This document shows positions 42,603-51,757 of a stretch of 64,000 nucleotides of DNA, in pieces (positions within the stretch are counted from its first letter, which is position 1; every line of letters begins with the position of its first letter). Origin of the DNA: Cylindrotheca closterium (Eukaryota > Bacillariophyta > Bacillariophyceae > Bacillariales > Bacillariaceae). Under the pieces are notes generated by a model, which searched no databases, was not told the DNA's origin, and saw only the letters and a list, made by a program, of their open reading frames with translations. Both the position numbers and the translations under genes were made by a program. The DNA is taken from positions 380,841 to 444,840 of the forward strand of contig CAKOGP040001747.1 of NCBI GenBank assembly GCA_933822405.4, written 5' to 3'.

Positions 42603-43262
42603 ATGACACCCACGCAAGTTATCGCACTTAATAACTGTGCTGTTGCTCTCATAAAGCAACAGCACTACCATGACGCTATCGTCGCTGCCGCGTCCGCTTT
42701 GAAGCAGTATCGCGAGTTCCAAAGGGCCCACCACCAAACTGAAGAAGTACAACAACAACGAGCCACCACAACGAATTGTCATGAGGGTGATAGTATCGAC
42801 CAATACATGATGCAAAGCGATGTCAGCGAGCCTTCTTTCAATGCTTCCACAGGAGAATTCGTCTATCAGAGAGGCATTTTTATTCCGCCTAATGCCTACG
42901 AGACGATCAACATCGCAGCAATCCTCATCTTCAATTCTGCTTTGTCGCACCAACTCTTGGCAAGACAGCACCCGAAAACCCCCGTACCTCAAAGCATCCT
43001 TCTCAAAGCACAGCGACTTTATCAGCTTGCTTATGATCTACAAGACAACGAAGACAATGTTCTCTTCAAGTTTGCTGTCATCAACAATACTGCGGTTATT
43101 TACAGGGCTGTCGGCAATCATACAATGTCGAAAGAATGCCTTGACTTTCTTGTATCTTTGCTGATGATGTTTGTCGATCGCGGGTGCAGTGTGCAACTTC
43201 AGCACGTGCGAGGCTTCCTCGCCAATCTGGATTCAAATACGCAATCAGCGCCCGCTGCATGA
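42603..43262 (+). CDS. TPR-like family C protein, copy 2 (near-identical)
   Basis: 219 residues. Against copy 1 I count six nucleotide differences in about 660 coding bases; three change the protein (Arg to His near residue 21, two Ile to Val). The 3' flank is also nearly identical for about 150 bp, while the 5' flank matches only in patches. The upstream ATG of copy 1 is AAG here, so translation starts at 42603. Domain content is as for copy 1. Confidence 0.78.
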   Translation: MTPTQVIALNNCAVALIKQQHYHDAIVAAASALKQYREFQRAHHQTEEVQQQRATTTNCHEGDSIDQYMMQSDVSEPSFNASTGEFVYQRGIFIPPNAYETINIAAILIFNSALSHQLLARQHPKTPVPQSILLKAQRLYQLAYDLQDNEDNVLFKFAVINNTAVIYRAVGNHTMSKECLDFLVSLLMMFVDRGCSVQLQHVRGFLANLDSNTQSAPAA

Positions 43263-43992
43263 CTAACAAGAATGCCGATAGAACCACAGCGGCCTTGCTT
43301 GTACAAGTAGCTTATTTCTAAGTGCACAAGGACTCTTCGCATGCGGCAGGTACAACGGCATACCAAGCCTCGCCATAATGTCAATCTAGAACAAAAAAGA
43401 AAATGTATAGCGTAATAAGATTTTTCACCATGCAATAACATCTTAGGTTGTAGCAGCGTGCGATTTCAACCGAATATTGGCATGACCGCCATGCGATATC
43501 GTTGATATTTCAGTCTTTATCACTCGCAAGAAGCAAGTTCCTCAGAAGATCATGAACGATGTAGTGCCAATTTCGCAAGCAAGCTACTGCATACTTCGCA
43601 TCGCTTCGCATCGGATAAATAGCTTGATTTGTCACCGGAAGACCTCGCGGCACAATTCTTATCGAAGTCAGTGAAAGACACTTTGCATCATACCGGCAGC
43701 CCATCTCTGTCGCAACTTTTTAGAAATTTCCGAGAACTTTTGTGAAGGTTGAAGAAACGGAGGTTTCGCAAGTGCGATAGCAGGGTCGAAACATTTATTT
43801 GGCGAGAATCCCAATTTCTGACGTAAGCCTGGAAAGAAGTTCCTCGTACTACAGACTTGTAGGCAAGTTGTCAAAACTGTGTTCCCTGTTGCGAAAAAGA
43901 ACAATCAACCACAATATCTTACGATGGGTACCACATGTGCCACTTCGCGGTTTTGCACTTACCTTTTTTCATAATTTTCAACTAGCACCGAA
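43263..43992. other. Intergenic, duplicated 3' flank then unique DNA
   Basis: The first ~165 bp are the 3' flank shared with copy 1. The remainder shows no supported gene. Confidence 0.5.
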
Positions 43993-44661
43993 ATGAATCC
44001 ACACCTCCTCGTCATCGAGCTAAACAACCAAGCTGTTGCTTTCATGAAGCAAAACCAATTCCATGATGCCATATCGGCTACTTCTGCTGCTTTGAAATAC
44101 CAGAGAGAGATTGAAATTGCACGTTCTGTCGCTCAATGTAGTACTTCAGAAGGAGAAGAGGAATGCGCCTGTGATTGCATCGATCAGTACATGCTGGAGT
44201 GCGATCGCGTTGATCTTCCTTGTTCTGCTCTCTCCTCAGAATTCGTTTATCAACAAGGTATCCCCATCCCATACAATGCCACAAAGACAATGGCGCAAGT
44301 CACACCTATCATCATCTTCAATTCCGCACTTTCCCACCAGCTATTGGCACTACACCAACAGCACCACCAAGCGGGAACAATAAAATCCCAACATTTTCTG
44401 ACACATGCCAAACGCTTATACCAGCTTGCTCACGACGCTAATGACAGAGAGGAGAATGTTCTCTTTCAGTTTGCAGTCATCAACAACACCGCCGTAATCC
44501 ACAAGGCTCTTGGTAATTTGGCCGCGTCCAAGAAATGCTTCGACTTCCTACTTTCTTTGCTCATGGTCTTTATCGATCGTGGGTGCAGTACGCAGGTGAA
44601 ACATATGCATGACTTTTTGGTCAATGTAAGCGCAAATGCCGGGACAGCTGCAGCTGCATAA
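43993..44661 (+). CDS. TPR-like family C protein, copy 3 (diverged)
   Basis: 222 residues from ATG 43993. Same layout as copies 1 and 2: VIELNNQAVAFMKQNQFHDA, SIDQYM-like CIDQYMLECD, SEFVYQQGIPIPYNATKTM, IFNSALSHQLLALHQQ, AKRLYQLAHDANDREENVLF, FAVINNTAVIHKALGNLAAS, LLMVFIDRGCSTQVKHM. Clearly older divergence than the 1/2 pair, with conservation concentrated in the helices, which fits purifying selection on a folded helical protein. Function unknown. Confidence 0.78.
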   Translation: MNPHLLVIELNNQAVAFMKQNQFHDAISATSAALKYQREIEIARSVAQCSTSEGEEECACDCIDQYMLECDRVDLPCSALSSEFVYQQGIPIPYNATKTMAQVTPIIIFNSALSHQLLALHQQHHQAGTIKSQHFLTHAKRLYQLAHDANDREENVLFQFAVINNTAVIHKALGNLAASKKCFDFLLSLLMVFIDRGCSTQVKHMHDFLVNVSANAGTAAAA

Positions 44662-45073
44662 GCCAACTAGCTAGCTAGTACGATGATGGGGGGAGGGTTC
44701 AAAAGAAAAGAAGACTCCCTCAAACCACAAATATATAATAGATAGGCTATATAAATACATGTTACAATACAATCTATTGCTATTCCCATGCGGTATCACT
44801 CGTAGTTGAATAAGTGGGGTTGATCTTGTTCCGAACGACTGACTCTTTTGTATTCTGTTCCCGTATGGAACCACTCTTCGCAAAGCAGTGATTCTATAAT
44901 ATAGATGGGCACTCGTCACAACACTATCTAGTGCATGGGAATTTGAAAAAGATTAAAAATTATATCTACATATGATAGGATAATACATGATGATTGAATG
45001 AATGAATGAATGATTGATTGAATGAATGAGACGCTACTGTAAAGTCTTGAAATTTGAGTTCATCCCATTCCAT
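44662..45073. other. Intergenic with (TGAA)n run
   Basis: Convergent 3' ends. A TGAA/TGAT simple repeat lies at about 44993-45028. Nothing else recognised. Confidence 0.6.
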
Positions 45074-46489
45074 TCATCCCGTAGCACGCAGTCGGCGAGC
45101 GGAGGCAGGGCGGTTGACAATCCCGCTGAGTGAGGGTCGTCTTCCTGCTTTCCCCGGCGCTTTACCTGCGCCCGCCATGTTACCCACGCTCAGTCGACGA
45201 GCATTGGGAATGGAAGGACGAGAGTCTTGGCTATTGGAATTTGGAGAAGATGGTGATGATCTATCCTTGGGAGGATTGTGGCTGTAATGGATTTTGACAC
45301 CTCCTCCAAGCAAAGGAAAGAGCATGGGAAAGAACTTTTGATCCATTAGCTGCGTGACAAGATCTTCATCACACTCGGTGCATGGTGTCTTGGAAGATGG
45401 AACTGACTTGATTTCCTCGATATCGTCCTCAATCGTGTCCAGGTTCATAAACCCATACTGCAAATGGCCTTCAAACGCCTTGAAGGCTTCAATCAATCTC
45501 AAAATATGAAGGTATTCTTGCTGAATGAATTTGACCTTTTTCATCCCCTTGGCCGAAAGTCTTTCGTGTCCTGCAATAAAGTATCGTTCGGCAATGTCGA
45601 CTGCCACTTGCAGCTTGACCACGTGTCGTTTCAAGGCGAGTACTTGGTCTTGGCGGGCTTGTTGTACTAGGCCAAAAGCATGTTTGGTTTCAGCACAAGG
45701 GTTATTAAGCTTGGAGTACCCAGATGGCAACTTGACCATGGAGTATCCCTCGGTCGCAATCTCTTTGGTTCTGTGGAGTGCCACGGCATGATTGCAAAAG
45801 GGAGCCGTGTCACTGTAAATAAATAGGGCGGTTCCATCTGGTTGTGTTTCCAGAATGGGGAAAAACTCTTTTTTCTTCAATTGTTTCATCAGAGATTCGT
45901 CTGAATAGGAAGATCGTCGACCCTTTGGCTTTCGGACCGTTCCCGCCTTGGGGCTTCCATGGGCCCCTTGGATGGCCGCAAGGTCCCTCGTGGCGGTCTT
46001 GGCATTCACCAATCCATAGGAAAGGTGGGTTCGGAAGGCTTCCAGGCCTTTTAGAATGAGGAGGGCTTCCATGTATTCATGTTGGGCGGCCTTGACCTTT
46101 CGCATTGTCATACAGGAAAGGAAAGTGAACTCTTCCGACCTCAACTTGACATGTGCCAGCTGGGTGTTGTGATAGATTCGGATGGATAGACCATGCAGAA
46201 GATTGGCCTGTTTCGCAATCTGCTTATCGACCAGCCGCTTTACCGATAACAAATCCGAGTTCAACTCCTCCAACTTGTCGACGTTCTGAGGAAGTTCAAT
46301 GGTGGTGAATCCTTTACGCACAATCTCATGTTCCCGTTGTCGTACCAGTGAATGTACATTTGGAGTATTTACAGTGAGCTCTTTCGAGCCTTGTTTGATA
46401 TTGAACTCCTTCGAGCCTCTAGAGATCGAATTTCTGAAATTGACCTTTTTCTTCTCTCCTTTGGTTGTTACCGGTAGAGAAGACTGCAT
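45074..46489 (-). CDS. Family D protein with two tandem modules (unknown function)
   Basis: 471 residues. Two copies of an ~170-residue helical module. Module 1 (about 50-230): EIVRKGFTTIELPQNVDKL, HGLSIRIYHNTQLAHVKL, MRKVKAAQHEYMEALLIL, then FFPIL. Module 2 (about 240-420): EIATEGYSMVKLPSGYSKL, VKFIQQEYLHILRLIEAFKA, then KFFPMLFPLLGG. Each module ends in a short KxFFP[IM] strand. The C-terminal ~50 residues are Ser/Pro/Arg-rich. No signal peptide or TM. The genes at 47117 and 50366 each encode one module, so this gene arose by internal duplication or fusion. The Lys/Gln/Glu-rich long helices suggest a helical bundle; function unknown. Confidence 0.78.
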   Translation of the reverse strand: MQSSLPVTTKGEKKKVNFRNSISRGSKEFNIKQGSKELTVNTPNVHSLVRQREHEIVRKGFTTIELPQNVDKLEELNSDLLSVKRLVDKQIAKQANLLHGLSIRIYHNTQLAHVKLRSEEFTFLSCMTMRKVKAAQHEYMEALLILKGLEAFRTHLSYGLVNAKTATRDLAAIQGAHGSPKAGTVRKPKGRRSSYSDESLMKQLKKKEFFPILETQPDGTALFIYSDTAPFCNHAVALHRTKEIATEGYSMVKLPSGYSKLNNPCAETKHAFGLVQQARQDQVLALKRHVVKLQVAVDIAERYFIAGHERLSAKGMKKVKFIQQEYLHILRLIEAFKAFEGHLQYGFMNLDTIEDDIEEIKSVPSSKTPCTECDEDLVTQLMDQKFFPMLFPLLGGGVKIHYSHNPPKDRSSPSSPNSNSQDSRPSIPNARRLSVGNMAGAGKAPGKAGRRPSLSGIVNRPASARRLRATG

Positions 46490-47116
46490 CTTGTACTATT
46501 GTTGTGGATGGAAGGAAGGAACAGAAATGTGAAGGATAACGTTTTTTGGAGAGAAGTATGCATTGTTCTGATGTTTGGCCAAAATGCCGAAGTGTTTATG
46601 GAGATTTGCCGCCAGATAGTGTTCGCAACGTCATTTTGTCCGATTTTACTTCTTTATATGGGAAACAGATATATTCAAGTTCTCCGCGATCAAATAGAAG
46701 CAATGGATTACGGAAGAAACCAGGCGAGTTTGTCATCTTCCCAAATCTCAAACGGAAGTAAGCAAGCAGTCACACCGGCCAACGTACCTTTTGATCGAAA
46801 TCTGAATCGATCAGTTCGATCGAAATTTACGACTATTGACTGACTGACTCAACTGTCACTCGCTTACTCATCGCAAGATTAAAAAAAAAGTCTTCGAAAC
46901 CTTCTCGAACTGACGTTCCGATCGAGAATGTTGAGAAGAGTGGAAGAAACATGGAAAGTATTGTACCAGAGTAGTACTGCAATGATGGTGCACAGAAGCA
47001 TAATATTTTAACAAATAACCTCGTTGTACGATTGATTTAATTAACCAAAACAGAACAAAGCAAAAGCAAAGCAAAACAAAACAAAAGCAAACATAGATCA
47101 ATCAACTATATCAACT
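46490..47116. other. Divergent intergenic region
   Basis: Shared 5' region of the two-module and first single-module family D genes. AAAGC/AAAAC-type purine-rich run at 47046-47090 just before ATG 47117. No gene supported. Confidence 0.5.
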
Positions 47117-47689
47117 ATGACGTTCGCAAAACAATTCATTCTCATGCAACGCGTCAAGGATATCTCCGCAAGGGGGACTTCCAAGATTGCAGTTCCAAAG
47201 GCTGTGGAGCCGTTGGCCGCAAGTGAGAAGCTTGAGGCTGCGCTTGTGACCATTGCCGATGCAATCGTGGAGCAGGAGAACCTGTTGCGTGGATTGGCAC
47301 TACGAATCCACCATACGGCACGAGTGGCAGAACGACTCTTCAAAAAGGGGAATACCACCATGACAGTGGCCACCATGCGCAAGGTAAAGTCGATTCAACA
47401 AGAGTACGTTCATGTTCTTAGAGTCGTGAATGCTCTGAAAGAGTACGAAACCTATGTCCAGACTGGGCTGTTGAGTACGAAGCATGTTCCAAAGGACGTT
47501 GATGTGATCAAGTCGGCTCAAAACACCAAGGCTTCCAAATACAATGACACTGAAATCTTGTCTCAGGTGGCGGCCAAACAGTTCTTTCCCATCATGGACT
47601 CGGCCGGGGCCATTTCATACAGTAGAGAGTCTCCTTTCAGCGAATCAGATCAGCCAGAAGCCAACACTGTGGTGACGTCTGCTGCCTAG
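47117..47689 (+). CDS. Family D single-module protein, copy 1
   Basis: 190 residues from ATG 47117. One module: RVKDISARGTSKIAVPKAVE, ENLLRGLALRIHHTARVAER, MRKVKSIQQEYVHVLRVVNA, AAKQFFPIMDS. Helix heptads suggest a compact bundle. Nearest relative is the gene at 50366; both differ from the double-module gene mainly in lacking the second module and the Ser/Pro tail. No targeting signal. Function unknown. Confidence 0.75.
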   Translation: MTFAKQFILMQRVKDISARGTSKIAVPKAVEPLAASEKLEAALVTIADAIVEQENLLRGLALRIHHTARVAERLFKKGNTTMTVATMRKVKSIQQEYVHVLRVVNALKEYETYVQTGLLSTKHVPKDVDVIKSAQNTKASKYNDTEILSQVAAKQFFPIMDSAGAISYSRESPFSESDQPEANTVVTSAA

Positions 47690-48199
47690 AGAGCATTTTT
47701 AGGGTATCTTTGTATATTATGTATATGTCGAGCACGCAAATGGAACACGGATAATAAACGAAAATACAACATAGGATTTAGAAGATATAAAATATTTTAA
47801 AAAATATAATGATACAAATGAAGATGAACTGCTGCATCTAATACAAACATAATTTTTTCAATGAAATGCCTCCATCATTATATACTTCTGTACTATTGAT
47901 TGATAAGAACACATGATGCTGTTCTATAGAAAGCATGGGACCTGTAAATCTCTCCTAGTTGCTAATCATTTTGAGGTTGATGCAGTACACTGTAGATAAA
48001 GATATATTTGCAGAGTCCCAAGAACGTCACTAGCTAGGGATATTTGCTGATTCCCAAGAACATCACCACACTGGGAATCACAACGTCCGATCCAAAGACA
48101 CACCGGGATTCTTCTCGGTCTAGCGCCTGTTGCTTGATCTCATTCTTGCTCAGTCAACCCTTGAGTTGCTTTATCCACAAGGTCATTTCCAAGATTGAC
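47690..48199. other. Intergenic, nothing recognised
   Basis: AT-rich 3' flank of the family D gene, followed by the end of the LRR pseudogene. Confidence 0.5.
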
Positions 48200-49380
48200 G
48201 TGGCTTCCACATTTCTTTTTTGTGATAGGAAAAGACACCATACGCGTCATAGAACAAAGCTGTTGGGTCAAACTCGTCCTCGTCTTGTACTTTTTGCTTT
48301 GCATTTCTTCCATCCACAAGGTAGCACCCCACCGAACAATTGGATTCATCCATCCATCCCTCCATCCATCGTTGCATTGATTTTCGAAGCAAACAAAATG
48401 CGGAAGCTTCCGTCCAATGATGATGCGGGCCAGCAGAGAATAATCCAATGGTCGTTTGTCACTGACTGTCGTCGTTGGACAGAGTTCGAGTAACATATTC
48501 ACCTGGCTCGGGAGTGGAAAAAAAAAAAGGACGTGGAATGCGGCGTCATTCCAAACTTATCCACGAGCGGTGAATTGTTGTTGTTCGTTTTGTTGTCCTC
48601 CCAATGCAATGACAAAGATCTAATGAGGACGGAGGGTCGTAGCAGATTTTGTGCAGAGAAAGGTTGTCAAACCGCCGGTGTACCGAGCCGTGGACAATAC
48701 CATCTACGTGATGGCTGCTTATATATATAGTACCAAAGCATTCGCGCAACGGTGTACAATATATGATAAAACGCCGATCCGTGGGCAGTGCGGACCCTTT
48801 TGGAAGGACAATGTTGACAAGAGGACTGCTCATTTCTCCAATCTTGATCGGGCCTTGTTGTAGCCGATCCTTTGGTCGCAAAATACGCTCCATTGTTCTT
48901 GGTAAGCTCGCGGCTTGCAGCGAGCCACAACCATAGAACGATAGAAACATATAGCTTTGTGATGTATCTGCGTGATGGAAGTTGTTGACAAGTCTGCTTC
49001 CACCAAGGCGTCACAGTCCTTAAAGGCTTGTCGGCCAATCCAGCTCACAGACGAAGGGATCTTGATTGCTTCGTTGTAATGAAGTTCGAAGTTCACTCAC
49101 AGAAAGCGGCATTGCCAGTTGTCTCTAGCAGTACTGTAGGTGGTGAGCGGAATAGGATGGACATTCAAACTCTTACTTTTGTCAGGAGCCGTCCCAATTA
49201 ATAGATTACTCGTACTCGCATATCGTGGAACATATCTTGATTTCCAACAATAAGCTCTTGCAACTTGCAAACGTTAAATGACTGATGCGGAGCAATCCTT
49301 CTTTCCGGCAGTTTTATTTCCCGCAAATCATGACAGCAGTTATAGCTTGTTTCATCTGGCAAAACCTCCATGATGATTCT
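48200..49380 (-). pseudogene. Decayed copy of the BspA-type LRR gene
   Basis: Fragments in several frames match the 8843-10270 protein in order. Near 49380: EVLPDETSYNCCHDLREIKL versus QVLPDELCYECRDLQEVTL. At 48950-49096: ALVEADLSTTSITQI versus VLIEADLSTTSITEI, preceded by IKIPSSV. At 48550-48900: IKIGE, NIVLPKGS and the HKICYD block versus HRICYD. At 48200-48480: KRPLDYSL, WGATLWMEEMQ versus WGTTTWMEDIQ. Multiple frameshifts and stops separate them. It is a dead duplicate of the LRR plus ankyrin-like gene and covers nearly its whole length. Confidence 0.85.
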
Positions 49381-50365
49381 TGATGGAAATACTGGAAGTC
49401 AGCTTTGGAAGTGGTACGGATGCATGCTCATTGGTCTCCAATTTGATTGCGCAATAATAAAGAGACAAACCACGGTCAGGTTCACGGCAATTGCCACTAT
49501 GATGACTGCGTATCATTTCAGATTGAGTACTGGTACGGTATGATGATGAGAGATAAAACCGGTGTATACTATGGGACGGTCGAACCGGCAGACGTAGCTC
49601 GACCGACCAGCGATTGGGTCGCGCGTCTCCTCCTGTTTGAGCCAAATGCGGTCAGATCACGGTTCAATCATCGATGTCATTCATACCGGTACAGGAGGTA
49701 AACGTACACGTGTACCGGTACCAGGTACCTGGTACTGAAAAAGCAAGCTTTGATTGAACCGCAGTTAGGTCTTTTTCACGTCATCCCTACCGGTTTTTCA
49801 CCATTTTTTTTTCTTTTTCATTAGCACTATTTAACGCAAACGAAATTTCATCTTTGTCCGGTCAATTTAGAATTCTGAGCTCCTACGTTTCATTAAATGT
49901 ATGAAGATTCTAAGAGGTCACGGACGAATTATGAAATCAGTCGTCTGCACCCACTTTGTCAACAGATATTCACCATACAAATGAATCTATGACTCGCGAC
50001 CACTCGTTGAGAACCCTCAGTTTTCACCAACAGTCATCAAAGACTTGTTCATTAACACTTGCGAATTTCAAATGAAGATTCGATATCAATTAAGCATATT
50101 CAAGATTCAATCTTGAATCTCCGGTACTCAATTATATTTACCGGTACGGCAGGTTAAACATATATGTAGGCGCGCGTTTTCCTCATTTTCTGCGGCAGAA
50201 CTCTCCCATCGCATTAAAATTCATTCTGCCCGCATCCGCACAATAATACCGCAGTAGAGCCGCTTCATACTTTCGAAATCCATCAAATAGTTTTTCAGAA
50301 TAAGCAAAGCCATCGCTCTTTATCTCACCTACCTACCCCATACTGAATTACCAAAAACCAGAATC
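49381..50365. other. Intergenic with palindromic octamers
   Basis: No gene supported. It contains three TACCGGTA (49684-49691, 49713-49720, 50139-50146). Around 49704-49735 lie the perfect palindromes GTACACGTGTAC and ACCAGGTACCTGGT. Confidence 0.55.
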
Positions 50366-51028
50366 ATGTTTTCTGATACTTCCGACTCCATCAAATTTGG
50401 CAACGAGTTTGTTTTGCAACAAAGAGTCAGAGACATTGCCACCAAAGGATTTTCGACGATTTCGCTACCGAAACCAGGCAAGAAGCCTTCTCCCAGTAAG
50501 ATCGAACCTGCCATCGCACTGATCCGTGATGCCATTGATCATCAAGAAGACTACTTGAGTGGGCTTACCATGCGAATTCATCACACGGCGAGGCTAATGG
50601 AATGTCTCTACGGAAAGGATGACAAGATGGCCATCTCTACCATGCAAAAGACCAAGCAGATCCAACACGAATACGTTCATATCCTTCGAGTTATTGCTGG
50701 TATGAAGGCATTTCAAAATCATATCGAACTGGGCCTGATCGCGCCGGGTGTCAAGAATGTCGAAAAGAGTATCAAGGAGATTGAAGATTGCCCATGGAAA
50801 AACAATCCAAGCACCGCCGGCAAAGATGCCTTGGTGGCCATGGTAGGAGAGAAGCGATATTTTCCTGTAATGAGCTCGGGTGGAAAGATTGGATTGTCTT
50901 CCAAGCCACTATCGCTTGGTGGCTCCGAGACTGGTTCAGTTTCTGAATCATTCTCTGCTGCATCCTCCACTCTGTCCACAATCACAGCCTCGTCTTCTCT
51001 TGCTTCTCCGAGAAGGAGCTTCTCGTAA
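50366..51028 (+). CDS. Family D single-module protein, copy 2
   Basis: 220 residues from ATG 50366. The module matches the 47117 product: RVRDIATKGFSTISLPKPGK, YLSGLTMRIHHTARLMECLY, MQKTKQIQHEYVHILRVIAG, GEKRYFPVMSSGGK. It adds a Ser/Thr-rich tail ending SPRRSFS. A GAGA run (51031-51054) directly follows the stop. Function unknown. Confidence 0.75.
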   Translation: MFSDTSDSIKFGNEFVLQQRVRDIATKGFSTISLPKPGKKPSPSKIEPAIALIRDAIDHQEDYLSGLTMRIHHTARLMECLYGKDDKMAISTMQKTKQIQHEYVHILRVIAGMKAFQNHIELGLIAPGVKNVEKSIKEIEDCPWKNNPSTAGKDALVAMVGEKRYFPVMSSGGKIGLSSKPLSLGGSETGSVSESFSAASSTLSTITASSSLASPRRSFS

Positions 51029-51757
51029 TCCAACGAGAGAGAGAGAGAGAGAGAAAGACCACCATTGTGATATACCGGGTAGGGAACCTATGTAAAATAT
51101 ATTTATTGCATTTACAGTGCACTTTTCAGCTTTAAAACTTAAAATACACTTTTCAACATTTCTACGCTACTCTTCTTCATACCAGATCCAGTATCTACCT
51201 ACCATACTACTCCCTAATTACTTGGCACGTGGTCTCAAAGTCAACACTTGCACTGACTTCTTGTGATCTGAAACGGCAACAGCAATTGGAAAACAAGAAT
51301 GCGCCCTCTCGCTACTACTAGCTAGTAGTACCGTACTAGCTCACGACCACTAATTGAATGAATGAATCAATCTGAATCTCTTTGTACTTTCATATATATT
51401 ATATATTTAAGTGTACCTTTTTCCTGAAAACTCTTGTGTGCACGTCCGTGTACGTGTACCGGTACCGTCCAAAAGGCATGCATATCTTCGGTTCTAAAAT
51501 GCTGCAATAGTGACTCGACAATCTCGGAAAAAGAATTATGACCCGGGAACGGCCGGGAAATAGATATTTAGCATACAATTCTTGGGAGTAAATATTGATT
51601 TTCCCGGCCGTCCCAGATCCGCGACATTTTCAATTTGCGAGTCTTGTGAAATCCAAAGATACGCACTCTGAAGTTTCTCCAAAACACATCTCAGCTGCAA
51701 TCATATCATCAGTCATCGCAGGCACCATCCTTACTTTTTTTTAAAAAAATACACTAC
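51029..51757. other. Intergenic; may hide a first exon of the ABC gene
   Basis: GAGA run at 51031-51054, perfect palindrome CTACTAGCTAGTAG near 51317-51330, TACCGGTA at 51457-51464. The ABC transporter model starts at 51758 without a signal peptide, so a short upstream exon in this stretch is possible but not identified. Confidence 0.45.

Noticed and set aside
46499..46843. 114-codon plus-strand frame in the divergent promoter between family D genes
   Set aside because: No similarity to neighbours, biased composition and no supporting signals; likely chance.
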